Shown here piece by piece: positions 31,673 to 41,369 of a stretch of 64,000 nucleotides of DNA (positions are counted from its first letter, which is position 1; each line of letters starts with the position of its first letter). Location: NCBI RefSeq assembly GCF_026781265.1, contig NZ_JAKUVC010000005.1, forward strand, positions 93,074-157,073, written 5' to 3'. Position numbers and translations under genes: made by a program. Under the pieces are notes generated by a model. It worked only from the letters and a program-made list of their open reading frames with translations. It made no database searches and was not told the origin of the DNA. Origin of the DNA: Streptococcus sanguinis. GTDB lineage: Bacteria; Bacillota; Bacilli; Lactobacillales; Streptococcaceae.

Positions 31673-31737
31673 TGGACAAAGTTTTCTGTGTCTATTATAC
31701 TGAGTTTATAAAATGAAAAACCGACTGGTCGGTTTTT
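31673..31737 (+). promoter_or_regulatory. Promoter with TetR-type operator palindrome (site 1)
   Basis: TGGACA (31673-31678), 17 bp, TATACT (31696-31701), then a near-perfect palindrome 31716-31737: AAAAACCGAC, TG, GTCGGTTTTT. A second site of the same type (32272-32285) lies before the CPBP gene, and a TetR gene follows at 33223, so repression by that regulator is likely. The palindrome also resembles a hairpin, but it stands before a gene rather than after one. Confidence 0.7.
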
Positions 31738-31756
31738 TAAAAAGAAAGGAGCAGAA

Positions 31757-32083
31757 ATGAAGAAATCTGTAGTAGAAAAAACAAGCGAGCACATTCTCAA
31801 GTTGAATCAGGAACTGGATCGGCAGCGGGAAGGTCAGAAAGAGTTTTTGCAGCAGCAGGCAGAAAAACGTAAGATGTGGCTAGAAAAGATAACACAGGGT
31901 GAGAATGGCATACGCTATTCTAAGTGGGGAGTCAAAGCTGGATATGCTGTCCTTGCTGATGGCCTATTGACTTCTATCTTTAGCCCTTGGCGAGGACTGG
32001 GTATTATGGCAGTAGGGGGTCTGAGCCTTGCCTCCAATCTCTGGCATATCCGGCGATTGAAAAATCAAGAAAGGAGCAAGTAG
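31757..32083 (+). CDS. Small membrane protein with coiled-coil N-terminus, function unknown
   Basis: A 108-aa protein. Residues ~1-50 are charged and helical (KTSEHILKLNQELDRQREGQ, likely coiled coil); residues ~58-95 contain two hydrophobic segments (AGYAVLADGLLTSIF and GLGIMAVGGLSLASNLW). No family recognised. AAAGGAG RBS 6 nt before ATG. Its promoter carries a TetR-type operator, so it probably belongs to the small regulon of the TetR gene downstream. Confidence 0.7.
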   Translation: MKKSVVEKTSEHILKLNQELDRQREGQKEFLQQQAEKRKMWLEKITQGENGIRYSKWGVKAGYAVLADGLLTSIFSPWRGLGIMAVGGLSLASNLWHIRRLKNQERSK

Positions 32084-32401
32084 CAGAGAAATGGTCTGTC
32101 TTAAGCATCAGAGTCAGGACAACTTAGAAACTAAAAGCAGCAGGCAGTAGCTAAACGGTGCTGACATAGCTTTTAGCATTATTTAGTCTATCTTTGCTTT
32201 TTATTTTAAGCAAGGACTAAAAGACTACGTTTTCTATTTGGCGCAGGTCTTTATTTTTTATAACAAAACAAACCGAATGGTCGGATTTTAAAAACCTGCG
32301 TTTCAAAACAGGCAATCATCTGAAGGACTGAGAGTAAAGGATGCCTTTGTCCAGTTTTCGGATGACTTTTCACTATTCTACATTTGATAAGGAGTTATCG
32401 T
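32084..32401 (+). promoter_or_regulatory. Intergenic region with a hairpin and TetR-type operator (site 2)
   Basis: Contains a hairpin at 32183-32220 (TTAGTC..TTGCTT / AAGCAA.GACTAA), a weak promoter (TTTGGC at 32237, TATAAC at 32259-32264) and ACCGAATGGTCGGA at 32272-32285, matching operator site 1 at 12 of 14 positions. Both sites begin shortly downstream of a -10 element. No gene in this stretch. Confidence 0.6.
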
Positions 32402-33147
32402 ATGAACAAACAAACACATGTAGAGCCAGAGACAAGGCATATCCTGCCCTTTCTGGCCTGGACCTTTGGTATCAGCTGGTCTGCCTGGCTGGCTTCGGCT
32501 TTCCTGAGGATTCCTATTATTCCCCAGGTCCTAACCATCGCTGGTGTTTTTGGCCCGGCCATTGGAGCCAAACTGGTCTTAGGAAAATCGTTCAAGGTGC
32601 TCTTGGCTTCTATCGGGTCGGCCCGAAAAAGGACTTGGACCCATCTCTTGATTTTGACAATTCTTTATACCCTTTCCATAGTCTTTTGGAGCCCGCTCCT
32701 GCCTGGTTTTAGCCCCCTCAGGATTGCTCTGCTTTTTCTCATGACGACTTTTCTGACAGGCGACAATGAAGAGATTGACTGGCAAGGTTTTCTGCAGCCG
32801 ACTCTGGAAAGACTTCTGCCCTTTCCGATAGCAACTGTACAACTGGGTTAATCTGGGCTGTCTGGCATCTGCCCCTCTTCTTTACCCCCGGCAGCAGTCA
32901 GGCAGGGACTTCTTTTCTAGTCTTTACTGCCGCCTGCCTGCTCGCCCGTTTCTGGCTGGCGGCTCTTTACAAGGTCAGTCAGTCCATCCTTTACTGTGTT
33001 CTTTTCCACGGGGCCATCAATACCATTGGTGAAGGCATTTTCCTGGGGAAGGGGACGGAAAATCCGCTCTTTTTCCTAGGCTATATCTTGATGGCGGCTT
33101 ACAGTATCTATCTTTGGTATCAAAGGGATCAGCAAGACAAGGCTTAA
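32402..33147 (+). pseudogene. CPBP-family intramembrane protease homologue, frameshifted
   Basis: The frame from ATG 32402 reads MNKQTHVEPETRHILPFLAW and reaches the first catalytic motif EEIDWQGFLQP, then stops (TAA, about 32849). In the next frame TTGLIWAVWHLPLFF and VLFHGAINTIGEG continue, the second and third CPBP motifs, to TAA at 33145-33147. Total 746 nt is one short of 249 codons, so a single base was lost near 32837-32845. CPBP proteins are ABI-type membrane proteases linked to bacteriocin immunity. Could be a sequencing error. Confidence 0.78.
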
Positions 33148-33222
33148 AGATATTTTTATGATTTTGTATTTCTCTGGCTTTTTTGGTAGAATAAAGCTAT
33201 ATTAGAAACAAAGGGGAACAGA

Positions 33223-33861
33223 ATGGCGCAGCGAAAAGACAAATCCCAGGCCATGAGAGAAAAAATTTTAAATACAGCAACCCAGCTCTTTATCCAAAAG
33301 GGGTCCGAAAAGACCAGTATGCAGGATATTGCTCAGACGGCGGGCATCTCCAAGGGGGCTATCTACCATCATTTCAAGTCAAAAGATGAGATTGTCCTTG
33401 CGGTGTTGAGGAGCCGGCAGGAGCTGATGGAAGAAGAGATGAAGCAGTGGCTCAAGGCTACGGAAAATCTGACTGGCAGGGAGCAGCTGCAGACCATCCT
33501 CAAGTCTAATCTGGAAAGTCAGACAGCCCGGGCTACGGACGGCATTGTGGGTGAGTATGAGAAGGACGCGGGCTTTATTTTGACTATGATGCGGGACAAT
33601 CTGCGGATAGGCGCCCCTGTGGTCAGTGACATTATCAAAAAAGGGATGGCAGATGGCTCCCTTCAGACCCAGTATCCGGAAGAGGCTGCAGAAGTTTTTC
33701 TGCTGCTGGTGAACTTCTGGATGCATGGGACCGCTTTTGAAAGTGAGCCCGAAAAACTGCCAGAACGTTTCCATTTTCTGCAGTTTATGATGACCTCGGT
33801 CGGTCTGGATATCTTTACTGACGAGCTCCTGCAGCTCTTTAGCCAGAAAAATAAGGCATAA
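33223..33861 (+). CDS. TetR family transcriptional regulator
   Basis: A 212-aa repressor with a clear N-terminal HTH (ILNTATQLFIQKGSEKTSMQDIAQTAGISKGAIYHHFKSKDEI, recognition helix around residues 38-48) and a C-terminal effector domain. The two ACCGAC-TG-GTCGGT-like palindromes at 31716 and 32272 are the natural candidate operators, though its own promoter (extended -10 TGG TAGAAT, 33184-33192) does not show one. Effector unknown. Terminates in a very strong hairpin. Confidence 0.93.
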   Translation: MAQRKDKSQAMREKILNTATQLFIQKGSEKTSMQDIAQTAGISKGAIYHHFKSKDEIVLAVLRSRQELMEEEMKQWLKATENLTGREQLQTILKSNLESQTARATDGIVGEYEKDAGFILTMMRDNLRIGAPVVSDIIKKGMADGSLQTQYPEEAAEVFLLLVNFWMHGTAFESEPEKLPERFHFLQFMMTSVGLDIFTDELLQLFSQKNKA

Positions 33862-33914
33862 AAAAAAGGCTGGGACAGAACTAAAAAATTTAATTCTGTC
33901 CCAGCCTTTTTTTT
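33861..33914. terminator. Strong bidirectional terminator with TGGGACAGAA arms
   Basis: AAAAAAAGGCTGGGACAGAA pairs perfectly with TTCTGTCCCAGCCTTTTTTTT around a ~12-nt loop. Serves the TetR gene and the convergent recD2. Longer than an ordinary terminator; this motif is a common dispersed streptococcal repeat. Confidence 0.92.
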
Positions 33915-36279
33915 ATGTGCTGAATATACTGTGGATATCTTCCTCGGTCAGGCCGATTAGGGGGTCGATTTTCAGGAAATTTTCCTTAGTCAGGACATAG
34001 TTTTCCACAGGCGCTTTCATTTTATCCACAGGATTGTGGATATTAGTTTCAGCTTGCGGAAAGTCGCCAAAGCGCTCGATTAGATAGGTTTTACGGGCGG
34101 TTCCAGTGTTTTTTGCAGCATAGTCAAAGGCTGCTTTTTCCCCAAGTAAGATCAACTTGCTCTTGGCGCGGGTGATAGCAGTGTAGATGAGGTTGCGCTG
34201 CAGCATCCGGTGACTGCTCTTGGTGATGGGCAAGATGACCACGGGAAATTCACTGCCCTGAGACTTGTGGATGCTCATAGCGTAGGCCAGGCGAATCTTA
34301 TACCACTCGCTACGCTGATAAACAAGTTCATTGCCATCAAAGTTAATGGTCAGCTCGTCCTGCTTGGAGTCGGTGTACTTAGCAGGCAGCAGGTCGCTGA
34401 TATAGCCTAAGTCACCGTTGAAGACATTGCTTTCGGCATCATTGACCAAGTGGATAACCCTATCTCCTTGGCGATACTGACAGTCGGGAGCTTCAAAGGT
34501 CAGTTCCTCTTTCTCGACAGGATTGATGAGATTTTGCATAAGATTATTAATCTGGTCAATACCGGCTGGCCCCCGATACATAGGTGCTAATACCTGAACA
34601 TCTTGAGCTGGGATACCGCTGCGAATAGCTGCGCTAGCGATTTTCTCAATCATAGGCGGGATATGCTCATTTCTAGCTTCAAAATATGATCGATCCGCTT
34701 TTTTCTCTGTAAAGTCTGCTGGTAAAATGCCCTTCTGAATCTGGCTGGCCAGTGTGACGATTGTAGACTCTTCGCTCTGCCGATAGATGGTTTCCAGCTT
34801 GGTCTGTGGGATAGTCGGTATCTGCAGCAAGTCTGCCAGAACCTGACCTGGACTGACAGACGGAAGTTGATCCGCATCTCCGACAATCAAGAGTTTGGTC
34901 TGAGAGGAGATATTGCTGAGGAGCTGATTAGCCAGCCAAGTATCCACCATGGAAAATTCATCCACAATGATAAAATCAGTATCCAGATAATCATCCAAAT
35001 GACTGGTATCATCATCGCCAGTCATCCCCAAGTGGCGGTGGATAGTAGCACTAGGAAGACCAGTCAATTCGTTCATGCGCCGAGCAGCACGTCCAGTGGG
35101 AGCCGCTAGCAGAATAGGCAGATCATTGACCTTTCGCAGATCCAAACCGCGAAGCTGGGCGTAGACTGCGATGATACAGTTGATAACGGTAGTTTTTCCA
35201 GTACCCGGTCCGCCGGTTAGGATAAAGACCTTTTGATTGATAGCCTGACGGATGGCTTCTTTTTGGATACTGTCATAGGAGATGCCGGAGCTTTCCTCCA
35301 CTTGCTGGATAGCTGTAGTAATCTTATCTTGGTCGAAAGAATCTTGCTTGCCTTTTTCCAGCAGACGGACTAGATTACTCCTTATTCCTTCTTCAGCAAA
35401 AAATAGGCTGTTTTCAAAGATCTTGGTTTCTACATTCTGAACCTTATCTTCCTCAATCAGATGGGCCAGCTCATCAGCGATTAGACTAGGATCCAGCTCC
35501 ACTTGACGTGAGCTTTCTAAGAGCTCAATGGTGTGCTCTAGTAAATCACGAGCTTCGACATAGGTATCTCCCCGCTCCATGGACTGGGTCAGCAAGGTGT
35601 GGATAAGGCCAGCCCGAAAACGCTCAGGGGCATCACTTTGGATCCCCAGCTCTTCTGCCAGATGGTCAGCGATTTTAAATCCGATCCCCTGAATATCCTC
35701 TACCAGCTGATAGGGATATTTTTCGACAATATCCAGCGTTTCTTCCTTGTAGGTATCCTGGATTTGAAAAGCCAGCTTATTGGGAATGCCGTAGGCTGCC
35801 AGCTTAGCTAGTACCATCTCAGTTCCGTAGTTGAGTCTTAGCTTGGCGACAAAGGCCTCGCGATTCTTGGCTGCTAAGCCGTTTATCTGGGTCAGCTTTT
35901 CCGGCTCTGCTAAAATCTTGTCAATGGTGTCCTCAGTATCTTCTCCGTAGAGTTGGACGATTTTTTGAGCAGTCTTGACACCGATGCCCTTGAAATGGTC
36001 ACTGGAGAAGTATTTTACTAGGCCTTTACTGCTGGGTTTTGCTCGCTCATAGCGGGAAATTTTCAGCTGTTGGCCATATTTGGGGTGCTGGACAAGACTG
36101 CCCCAGAAGGTGTAGTCTTCGCCTTCCATGACATCTGCCATAGAGCCGGTGACAATGATTTCAAAATCTTCAAAATCCTCGGCATCTGTATCCTCAATAT
36201 CTAAGAGCAGGATGCGGAAAAAGTTGCTGGGATTTTCAAAAATAATGCGTTCAATCGTTCCTGAAAAGTAAAATTCCAT
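33913..36279 (-). CDS. recD2: ATP-dependent RecD2-like DNA helicase
   Basis: A 788-aa SF1B helicase. N-terminal OB-like and HhH region (KYFSSDHFKGIGVKTAQKIVQLYG), Walker A GGPGTGKTTVINC (about residue 355), Walker B FIIVDEFSMVD and a UvrD-like C-terminal motif YAMSIHKSQGSEFPVVI. RecD2 acts without RecBC in Firmicutes, in replication fork maintenance and repair. Adjacent to lepB on the same strand, 60 bp apart. Full length. Confidence 0.95.
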   Translation of the reverse strand: MEFYFSGTIERIIFENPSNFFRILLLDIEDTDAEDFEDFEIIVTGSMADVMEGEDYTFWGSLVQHPKYGQQLKISRYERAKPSSKGLVKYFSSDHFKGIGVKTAQKIVQLYGEDTEDTIDKILAEPEKLTQINGLAAKNREAFVAKLRLNYGTEMVLAKLAAYGIPNKLAFQIQDTYKEETLDIVEKYPYQLVEDIQGIGFKIADHLAEELGIQSDAPERFRAGLIHTLLTQSMERGDTYVEARDLLEHTIELLESSRQVELDPSLIADELAHLIEEDKVQNVETKIFENSLFFAEEGIRSNLVRLLEKGKQDSFDQDKITTAIQQVEESSGISYDSIQKEAIRQAINQKVFILTGGPGTGKTTVINCIIAVYAQLRGLDLRKVNDLPILLAAPTGRAARRMNELTGLPSATIHRHLGMTGDDDTSHLDDYLDTDFIIVDEFSMVDTWLANQLLSNISSQTKLLIVGDADQLPSVSPGQVLADLLQIPTIPQTKLETIYRQSEESTIVTLASQIQKGILPADFTEKKADRSYFEARNEHIPPMIEKIASAAIRSGIPAQDVQVLAPMYRGPAGIDQINNLMQNLINPVEKEELTFEAPDCQYRQGDRVIHLVNDAESNVFNGDLGYISDLLPAKYTDSKQDELTINFDGNELVYQRSEWYKIRLAYAMSIHKSQGSEFPVVILPITKSSHRMLQRNLIYTAITRAKSKLILLGEKAAFDYAAKNTGTARKTYLIERFGDFPQAETNIHNPVDKMKAPVENYVLTKENFLKIDPLIGLTEEDIHSIFST

Positions 36280-36338
36280 AGTTTATAGGTTCTTCTTTTA
36301 AAACGAACCCAGCTGAAGTTCAACTGAGTTCGATATGC

Positions 36339-36968
36339 TTAATAGGTCTTAAAAGGTAGCAGTGGCCAGAAGCGGAACTTGGCTTCGCCCTGGATTTGTT
36401 CTTTTTGGAAGGTACCGACTTGGCGACTATCCTTGGAAACAATCCGGTCGTCACCCAGAAGCAGGTATTCATCATCCAGAAGCTTGATGGTGAAGACAGG
36501 GCTGCCTTCACTATCAACAGTGAAAGCTTGAGCCTGAGCTGCGAGTTTTCTGAAAAACTCACCATTATCATCATAATCGTCCCCAGTATAAGTGGATTGG
36601 AGCTTGTCTTCTTTAAATTTCTTGATGTAGTCTGTCAGGTAAGGTTCGTCTGTTTTTTTGCCGTTGATGTAAAGAGTATCGTTTTCATACTGAATAGTGT
36701 CACCCGGCATACCGATGACCCGCTTGACAATCTCCTTGGTCGTTCCGTCATTATCTGTCTCAGTGGCGACAACGATATCAAAGCGGTCAATAGACTGATG
36801 TTTGAGGACAAGCAGGTATTCCCCATTGGCCAGCGTAGGATCCATAGAGTGACCGTCTACCTTTACAGGGGACCAGAGAAATAGCCGTGACAGGATAATG
36901 ACAGAGATAAAGAAGAGAAAGAGGCCCCATTCTTTGAGAAATGCGAGGACAGGATTTGATTTTTTCAT
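36339..36968 (-). CDS. lepB: Signal peptidase I
   Basis: A 209-aa type I signal peptidase with one N-terminal membrane helix (LFLFFISVIILSRLFLW). The catalytic Ser41 is in DGHSMDPTL and Lys82 in EIVKRVIGMPGD; the C-terminal LLGDDRIVSKDSRQVGTF motif is present. It removes signal peptides on the outer face of the membrane. It follows rnhC closely (3 nt), so the two are one operon. Confidence 0.95.
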   Translation of the reverse strand: MKKSNPVLAFLKEWGLFLFFISVIILSRLFLWSPVKVDGHSMDPTLANGEYLLVLKHQSIDRFDIVVATETDNDGTTKEIVKRVIGMPGDTIQYENDTLYINGKKTDEPYLTDYIKKFKEDKLQSTYTGDDYDDNGEFFRKLAAQAQAFTVDSEGSPVFTIKLLDDEYLLLGDDRIVSKDSRQVGTFQKEQIQGEAKFRFWPLLPFKTY

Positions 36969-36971
36969 AGG

Positions 36972-37862
36972 TTACCTTTCTAGAAGTTTTTGTGCTTTTT
37001 CAGTATTTTTAAAGTGGAGTTTAGCAGAATGCTGCAGACCGACCATTCCATAGGCTTGAAGAATCTGGCTGGCAACATGATCGCTCTTGCTTCCGGCCCC
37101 GCTAGGCAGGGTATAGCCTAACTCTTGGCTGAGGTTTTCTAGATTTTCCAGAAAGAGGTCACGAGCAATAATAGAGCTGACCGCAACAGCTAGGAACTTT
37201 CCTTCAGCCTTTTCAATCAGACTTACTGGATTTGGGAAATGATTTTTTTCCTGCTTTAGGTATTTATTGTAGTTTTGCTGGCTGGTAAAGGCATCGATGA
37301 CAATTTTTTCGGGATTTAGACCTTTTTGCAGCAGTAGGTAAATAGCTTGATTATGTAAGGCTACCTTGACAGAGACGGCGTTGTAGCCAGAAGCGATGAC
37401 TTCGTTGTACTTCTCTGGCGATAGGAGCAGAGCTTGATGGGCAATCTTTTCTTTCAAGACAGGTGCCAGTTGGCGAATCTTGCTATCGTTCAAGGTTTTA
37501 GAATCACCGACACCAAGTTTTCTCAGAAAGTCGTGCTGGTCTGGAGTGACGAAAGAAGCTACGACGGCTAGTCCTCCAAAGTAGGAGCCGTTGCCGACCT
37601 CATCGGTCCCAATGAGGGCAAAATTCTGAGAAGCAGGACTAGAACTAGATTTTTCTGGTTGATGGCCAAAAAAGCCAGCGTAGTGAGCAGCTTTTGCCCC
37701 TTGAAAGAGAACTTTTCCGGAGCTAAAGACACTGACCGTCGCCTGATCCAGCCGGAAGAAATATTGAATATGCGGGTTCTTGTTGGGAGCCAGCTGGCTC
37801 TGATAATTCTCAACAAAAGCCTGAATTTCTTGCTGTTTGGGACTGAGGGTGATACTTTCCAT
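36972..37862 (-). CDS. rnhC: Ribonuclease HIII
   Basis: A 296-aa RNase H. N-terminal TBP-like substrate-binding domain ([21 protein letters not shown]) and catalytic core starting [19 protein letters not shown], whose Asp-Glu supplies the metal site; [14 protein letters not shown] and [11 protein letters not shown] follow. It degrades RNA in RNA-DNA hybrids. The frame extends to 38012, but ATG at 37860-37862 has AGGGGGT directly upstream and gives the normal length. Confidence 0.95.
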   Translation of the reverse strand: MESITLSPKQQEIQAFVENYQSQLAPNKNPHIQYFFRLDQATVSVFSSGKVLFQGAKAAHYAGFFGHQPEKSSSSPASQNFALIGTDEVGNGSYFGGLAVVASFVTPDQHDFLRKLGVGDSKTLNDSKIRQLAPVLKEKIAHQALLLSPEKYNEVIASGYNAVSVKVALHNQAIYLLLQKGLNPEKIVIDAFTSQQNYNKYLKQEKNHFPNPVSLIEKAEGKFLAVAVSSIIARDLFLENLENLSQELGYTLPSGAGSKSDHVASQILQAYGMVGLQHSAKLHFKNTEKAQKLLER

Positions 37863-38005
37863 ACCCCCTATTGTACCATAAAAAGGAAAAGTCGAAAGCC
37901 ATAAGATTGAAAATCCTACAAAAATTTTGTAGTAGAGCACCGCTGCTTGCAATGTCAAAAAAGATGAAAAAGAAAGTCCCTGTCTAGTTCCAAGTGTTTT
38001 AATAA

Positions 38006-38034
38006 CTGACAAAGGGCTTCTTTTTTGATATAAT
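38006..38034 (+). promoter_or_regulatory. Promoter of zapA-cvpA
   Basis: CTGACA (38006-38011), 17-bp spacer, TATAAT (38029-38034) with an upstream TG (extended -10). Lies 17 bp before the zapA ATG. Confidence 0.75.
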
Positions 38035-38050
38035 ACAATGAGGTGATTTT

Positions 38051-38341
38051 ATGGCAAATTTGAATCGATATAAATTTACATTTGGAAACAAGACCTTAAC
38101 TCTAACAACAGAACACGATAATCTCTTTATGGAAGAAGTAGAACGGGTAGCAAAGGAAAAATACAAGGCTATCAAAGAGCAGATGCCTGCGGCAGATGAT
38201 GAGGTCCTGGCGATTTTGCTGGCGGTCAATAGTCTATCTACTCAGCTTAGCCGCGAGATTGAGTTTGACGACAAGGAAAAAGAACTAGAAGATTTTCGTC
38301 ACAAAATGCTCAGTGAGTTGAGAGAAAAGTCGGGTAAATAG
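38051..38341 (+). CDS. zapA: Cell division protein ZapA
   Basis: A 96-aa protein: globular N-terminus (NRYKFTFGNKTLTLTTEHDNLFMEEVERVAKEKY) and a long C-terminal coiled coil, as in ZapA. It bundles FtsZ filaments at the Z ring. Followed 10 nt later by cvpA and then mutS2, the order found in other Firmicutes. Confidence 0.9.
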   Translation: MANLNRYKFTFGNKTLTLTTEHDNLFMEEVERVAKEKYKAIKEQMPAADDEVLAILLAVNSLSTQLSREIEFDDKEKELEDFRHKMLSELREKSGK

Positions 38342-38351
38342 AGGAGCAATA

Positions 38352-38903
38352 ATGTTTTCTATTATTATTTTACTAATATTGGCCTGGAGTTTTTATATTG
38401 GCTACTCGCGTGGTATTGTTCTGCAGGGCTATTATGCTGCTGCAACCATGGTTTCTATGCTGGTGGCTGGAGCTTTTTATAAGAGCTTGGCTAAGTTTAT
38501 CAGCCTTTGGGTACCTTATGCCAGCGCAACTCAGGGCTCTTCGACCTACTTTTTCCCTAGCTCCCAGCTTTTTAAGTTGGACCAGGTTTTTTATGCTGGT
38601 TTGGCCTATCTCATTATCTTTACGGCTGTCTACATCCTTGGGCGCTTTTTCGGGATTTTTGCGAATCTGATTCCCTACCCCAATAAGCTGGACACCAAAT
38701 GGTACAATGTGACCAGCGGAGCCATCGCTGTTTGCATCTCTATTTTTGTTTTGGGAATGTGCCTGACCATTTTAGCGACGGTGCCGATGGAGATGGTTCA
38801 GGAGCGGCTCAATAGCAGCTTCATGATTCGCTTTATTGTCAAGTATACCCCTATCACATCCAATATCCTCAAAGATCTCTGGGTGAATCAAGTTATCGGA
38901 TAA
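38352..38903 (+). CDS. CvpA family membrane protein
   Basis: A 183-aa protein with four hydrophobic segments (MFSIIILLILAWSFYIGYSRG; VSMLVAGAFY; LAYLIIFTAVYILGRFFGIF; SGAIAVCISIFVLGMCLTIL), the CvpA pattern. CvpA is linked to colicin V production in E. coli; its role in streptococci is unclear. GGAGC RBS before ATG. A weak hairpin with a T run (38906-38941) lies before mutS2. Confidence 0.88.
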   Translation: MFSIIILLILAWSFYIGYSRGIVLQGYYAAATMVSMLVAGAFYKSLAKFISLWVPYASATQGSSTYFFPSSQLFKLDQVFYAGLAYLIIFTAVYILGRFFGIFANLIPYPNKLDTKWYNVTSGAIAVCISIFVLGMCLTILATVPMEMVQERLNSSFMIRFIVKYTPITSNILKDLWVNQVIG

Positions 38904-38957
38904 AAGACGACTCAGTTGGCCTGCTAGCTGGGTTCTTTTTTACTAGAAAAGAAAATT

Positions 38958-41291
38958 ATGAACACAAAAATTTTAGAAACCTTAGAATTTAGCAAGATTA
39001 AAGAACTTTTTGCTCCCTATCTTTTGACAGAGCAGGGGCAGCTGGAGCTGGCCCTGCTTTTGCCGACCAGCAAGAAGGAGACAATGGCCTCGGCTTTTCT
39101 GGAAATGACAGATATGCAGCAGATTTTTGTGCAGCATCCGCACTTTAGTCTGGCTGCGACTCAGGATATTACTGCCTTGACCAAGCGCTTGGGGCTGGAA
39201 AGCGACTTGAATATCGAGGAGTTTTTAGCCCTCAAGCGCGTCTTGGCTGTGACTCAGGAGCTCAAGTCCTTTTATGAGGACTTGGAGAATGTGCACTTGG
39301 AAAAGCTGGACCGTCTGTTTGAGAACCTGGCTGTTTTTCCTAAGCTGCAAGGAAGTCTGCAGGCTGTGAATGATGGCGGTTTTATCGAAAGCTTTGCCAG
39401 CGAAAGTTTGAGCCGTATCCGCCGAAAAATTCAAGAAAATGAAAATCAGGTACGGGAAATTCTGCAAGAGATTCTCAAAAACAAGGGAGAGATGCTGGCG
39501 GATCAGGTAGTGGCCAGCCGGAATGGCCGAAATGTGCTGCCCGTGAAAAATACCTACCGCAACCGCATTTCTGGTGTGGTTCACGATATTTCTGCTAGCG
39601 GCAATACCGTCTATATCGAGCCTAGAGCAGTTGTCAATCTCAACGAGGAAATTGCCAGCAGTCGGGCGGACGAGCGTTATGAAATTCAGCGGATTTTGCA
39701 AGAATTATCTGACCTCTTCCGTCCCCATGCAGCTGAAATTGCCAACAATGCTTGGATTATCGGACATCTGGACCTGGTGCGTGCCAAGGTCCGCTTCATG
39801 CAGGAGACGGGAGCGGTGGTGCCTGACCTGTCGGAAGAGCAGGACATCCAACTGCTCAGTGTCCGTCATCCCCTGATTGAAAATGCAGTGGCTAATGACT
39901 TGCATTTCGGGCCAGATTTGACAGAGATTGTCATTACCGGTCCTAATACGGGTGGTAAGACCATCATGCTGAAGACCTTGGGTTTGGCTCAGATCATGGC
40001 CCAATCAGGTCTGCCGATTCTGGCGGATAAGGGGAGTCGCGTCGGGATTTTCAGTCAGATTTTTGCAGACATTGGTGATGAGCAGTCCATTGAGCAGAGC
40101 CTGTCAACTTTCTCTAGTCACATGACCAATATCGTCTCTATTTTAGATCAGGTTGATAGCGAGAGTTTGGTTTTGCTGGATGAGTTGGGAGCTGGGACTG
40201 ACCCGCAGGAGGGTGCAGCTCTGGCTATTGCTATCTTGGAAGATTTGCGGCTAAGACAGATTAAAACCATGGCGACGACCCACTATCCTGAGCTCAAAGC
40301 CTATGGGATTGAGACGGACTGGGTGGAAAATGCCAGCATGGAATTTGATACAGATAGTTTAAGACCGACCTATCGCTTTATGCAGGGAGTGCCTGGCCGC
40401 TCCAATGCCTTTGAAATCGCTCGGCGTTTGGGCTTGGCGGAAGTTATCGTTGGCCATGCCCAAGAGCAGACCAACACAGACAGCGATGTCAATCGGATTA
40501 TTGAGCGCTTAGAAGAGCAGACTTTGGAAAGCCGCAAGCGCTTGGATAATATCCGTGAGGTGGAGCAGGAAAATCTCAAATTTAACCGAGCCCTCAAAAA
40601 GCTATATAATGAGTTTAACCGAGAAAAGGAAACCGAGCTCAATAAGGCGCGCTTGGAAGCCCAGGAAATCGTTGATTTGGCTTTGTCAGAGAGTGAGAGC
40701 ATTCTCAAAAATCTCCATGATAAGTCCAGTCTCAAGCCGCATGAGATTATTGAAGCCAAGGCTCAGCTTAAAAAGTTAGCACCAGAAACCGTTGATTTAT
40801 CAAAGAATAAGGTGCTCAAGCAAGCCAAGAAAAATCGGGCGCCCAAGGTGGGAGATGATATCCTAGTCACCAGCTATGGTCAGCGGGGAACCTTGGTCAA
40901 GCAACTCAAGGACGGCCGTTGGGAAACTCAGGTCGGTCTTATCAAGATGACTCTAGAAGAGCAGGAGTTTAACTTACTCAAGGCTGAAAAGGAGCAGCAA
41001 CCTAAGCGCAAGCAGGTCAATGTGGTCAAGCGGGCCAATACTGCTGGACCCAAAGCCAGACTGGATCTGCGTGGCAAACGCTATGAAGAGGCTATGGAAG
41101 AGCTTGATGCCTTTATCGATCAGGCCCTCCTCAATAACATGGCTCAGGTGGATATTATCCACGGTATCGGGACCGGTGTCATCCGTGAAGGGGTGACAAA
41201 ATACCTCCGCCGCAACAAGCACGTTAAGTCCTTCGGCTATGCTCCACAAAATGCTGGCGGCAGCGGCGCGACGATTGTGATCTTTAAGTAA
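38958..41291 (+). CDS. mutS2: Endonuclease MutS2
   Basis: A 777-aa protein: MutS core and clamp, ATPase with Walker [15 protein letters not shown] and Walker [21 protein letters not shown], a coiled coil (about residues 500-620), and a C-terminal Smr endonuclease domain ([34 protein letters not shown]). MutS2 does not do mismatch repair; it suppresses recombination and, in some species, rescues collided ribosomes. Full length. Confidence 0.96.
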   Translation: MNTKILETLEFSKIKELFAPYLLTEQGQLELALLLPTSKKETMASAFLEMTDMQQIFVQHPHFSLAATQDITALTKRLGLESDLNIEEFLALKRVLAVTQELKSFYEDLENVHLEKLDRLFENLAVFPKLQGSLQAVNDGGFIESFASESLSRIRRKIQENENQVREILQEILKNKGEMLADQVVASRNGRNVLPVKNTYRNRISGVVHDISASGNTVYIEPRAVVNLNEEIASSRADERYEIQRILQELSDLFRPHAAEIANNAWIIGHLDLVRAKVRFMQETGAVVPDLSEEQDIQLLSVRHPLIENAVANDLHFGPDLTEIVITGPNTGGKTIMLKTLGLAQIMAQSGLPILADKGSRVGIFSQIFADIGDEQSIEQSLSTFSSHMTNIVSILDQVDSESLVLLDELGAGTDPQEGAALAIAILEDLRLRQIKTMATTHYPELKAYGIETDWVENASMEFDTDSLRPTYRFMQGVPGRSNAFEIARRLGLAEVIVGHAQEQTNTDSDVNRIIERLEEQTLESRKRLDNIREVEQENLKFNRALKKLYNEFNREKETELNKARLEAQEIVDLALSESESILKNLHDKSSLKPHEIIEAKAQLKKLAPETVDLSKNKVLKQAKKNRAPKVGDDILVTSYGQRGTLVKQLKDGRWETQVGLIKMTLEEQEFNLLKAEKEQQPKRKQVNVVKRANTAGPKARLDLRGKRYEEAMEELDAFIDQALLNNMAQVDIIHGIGTGVIREGVTKYLRRNKHVKSFGYAPQNAGGSGATIVIFK

Positions 41292-41303
41292 GAAAGATAA
41301 AGA

Positions 41304-41328
41304 AAAATGGCTGGTTAAGCCATTTTTT
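41304..41328 (+). terminator. Terminator after mutS2
   Basis: AAAATGGCT / AGCCATTTTTT hairpin with a 5-nt loop. An extended -10 (TGC TATAAT, 41330-41338) for pepD follows directly. Confidence 0.87.
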
Positions 41329-41369
41329 GTGCTATAATGTAGGCGTATAATAGATTGGAGAGATAAGCC

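Noticed and set aside
31716..31737. Rho-independent terminator
   Set aside because: The hairpin with A and T tracts would fit, but it stands 15 bp after a -10 element and 20 bp before a start codon, and a second copy stands before another gene, so an operator is likelier.
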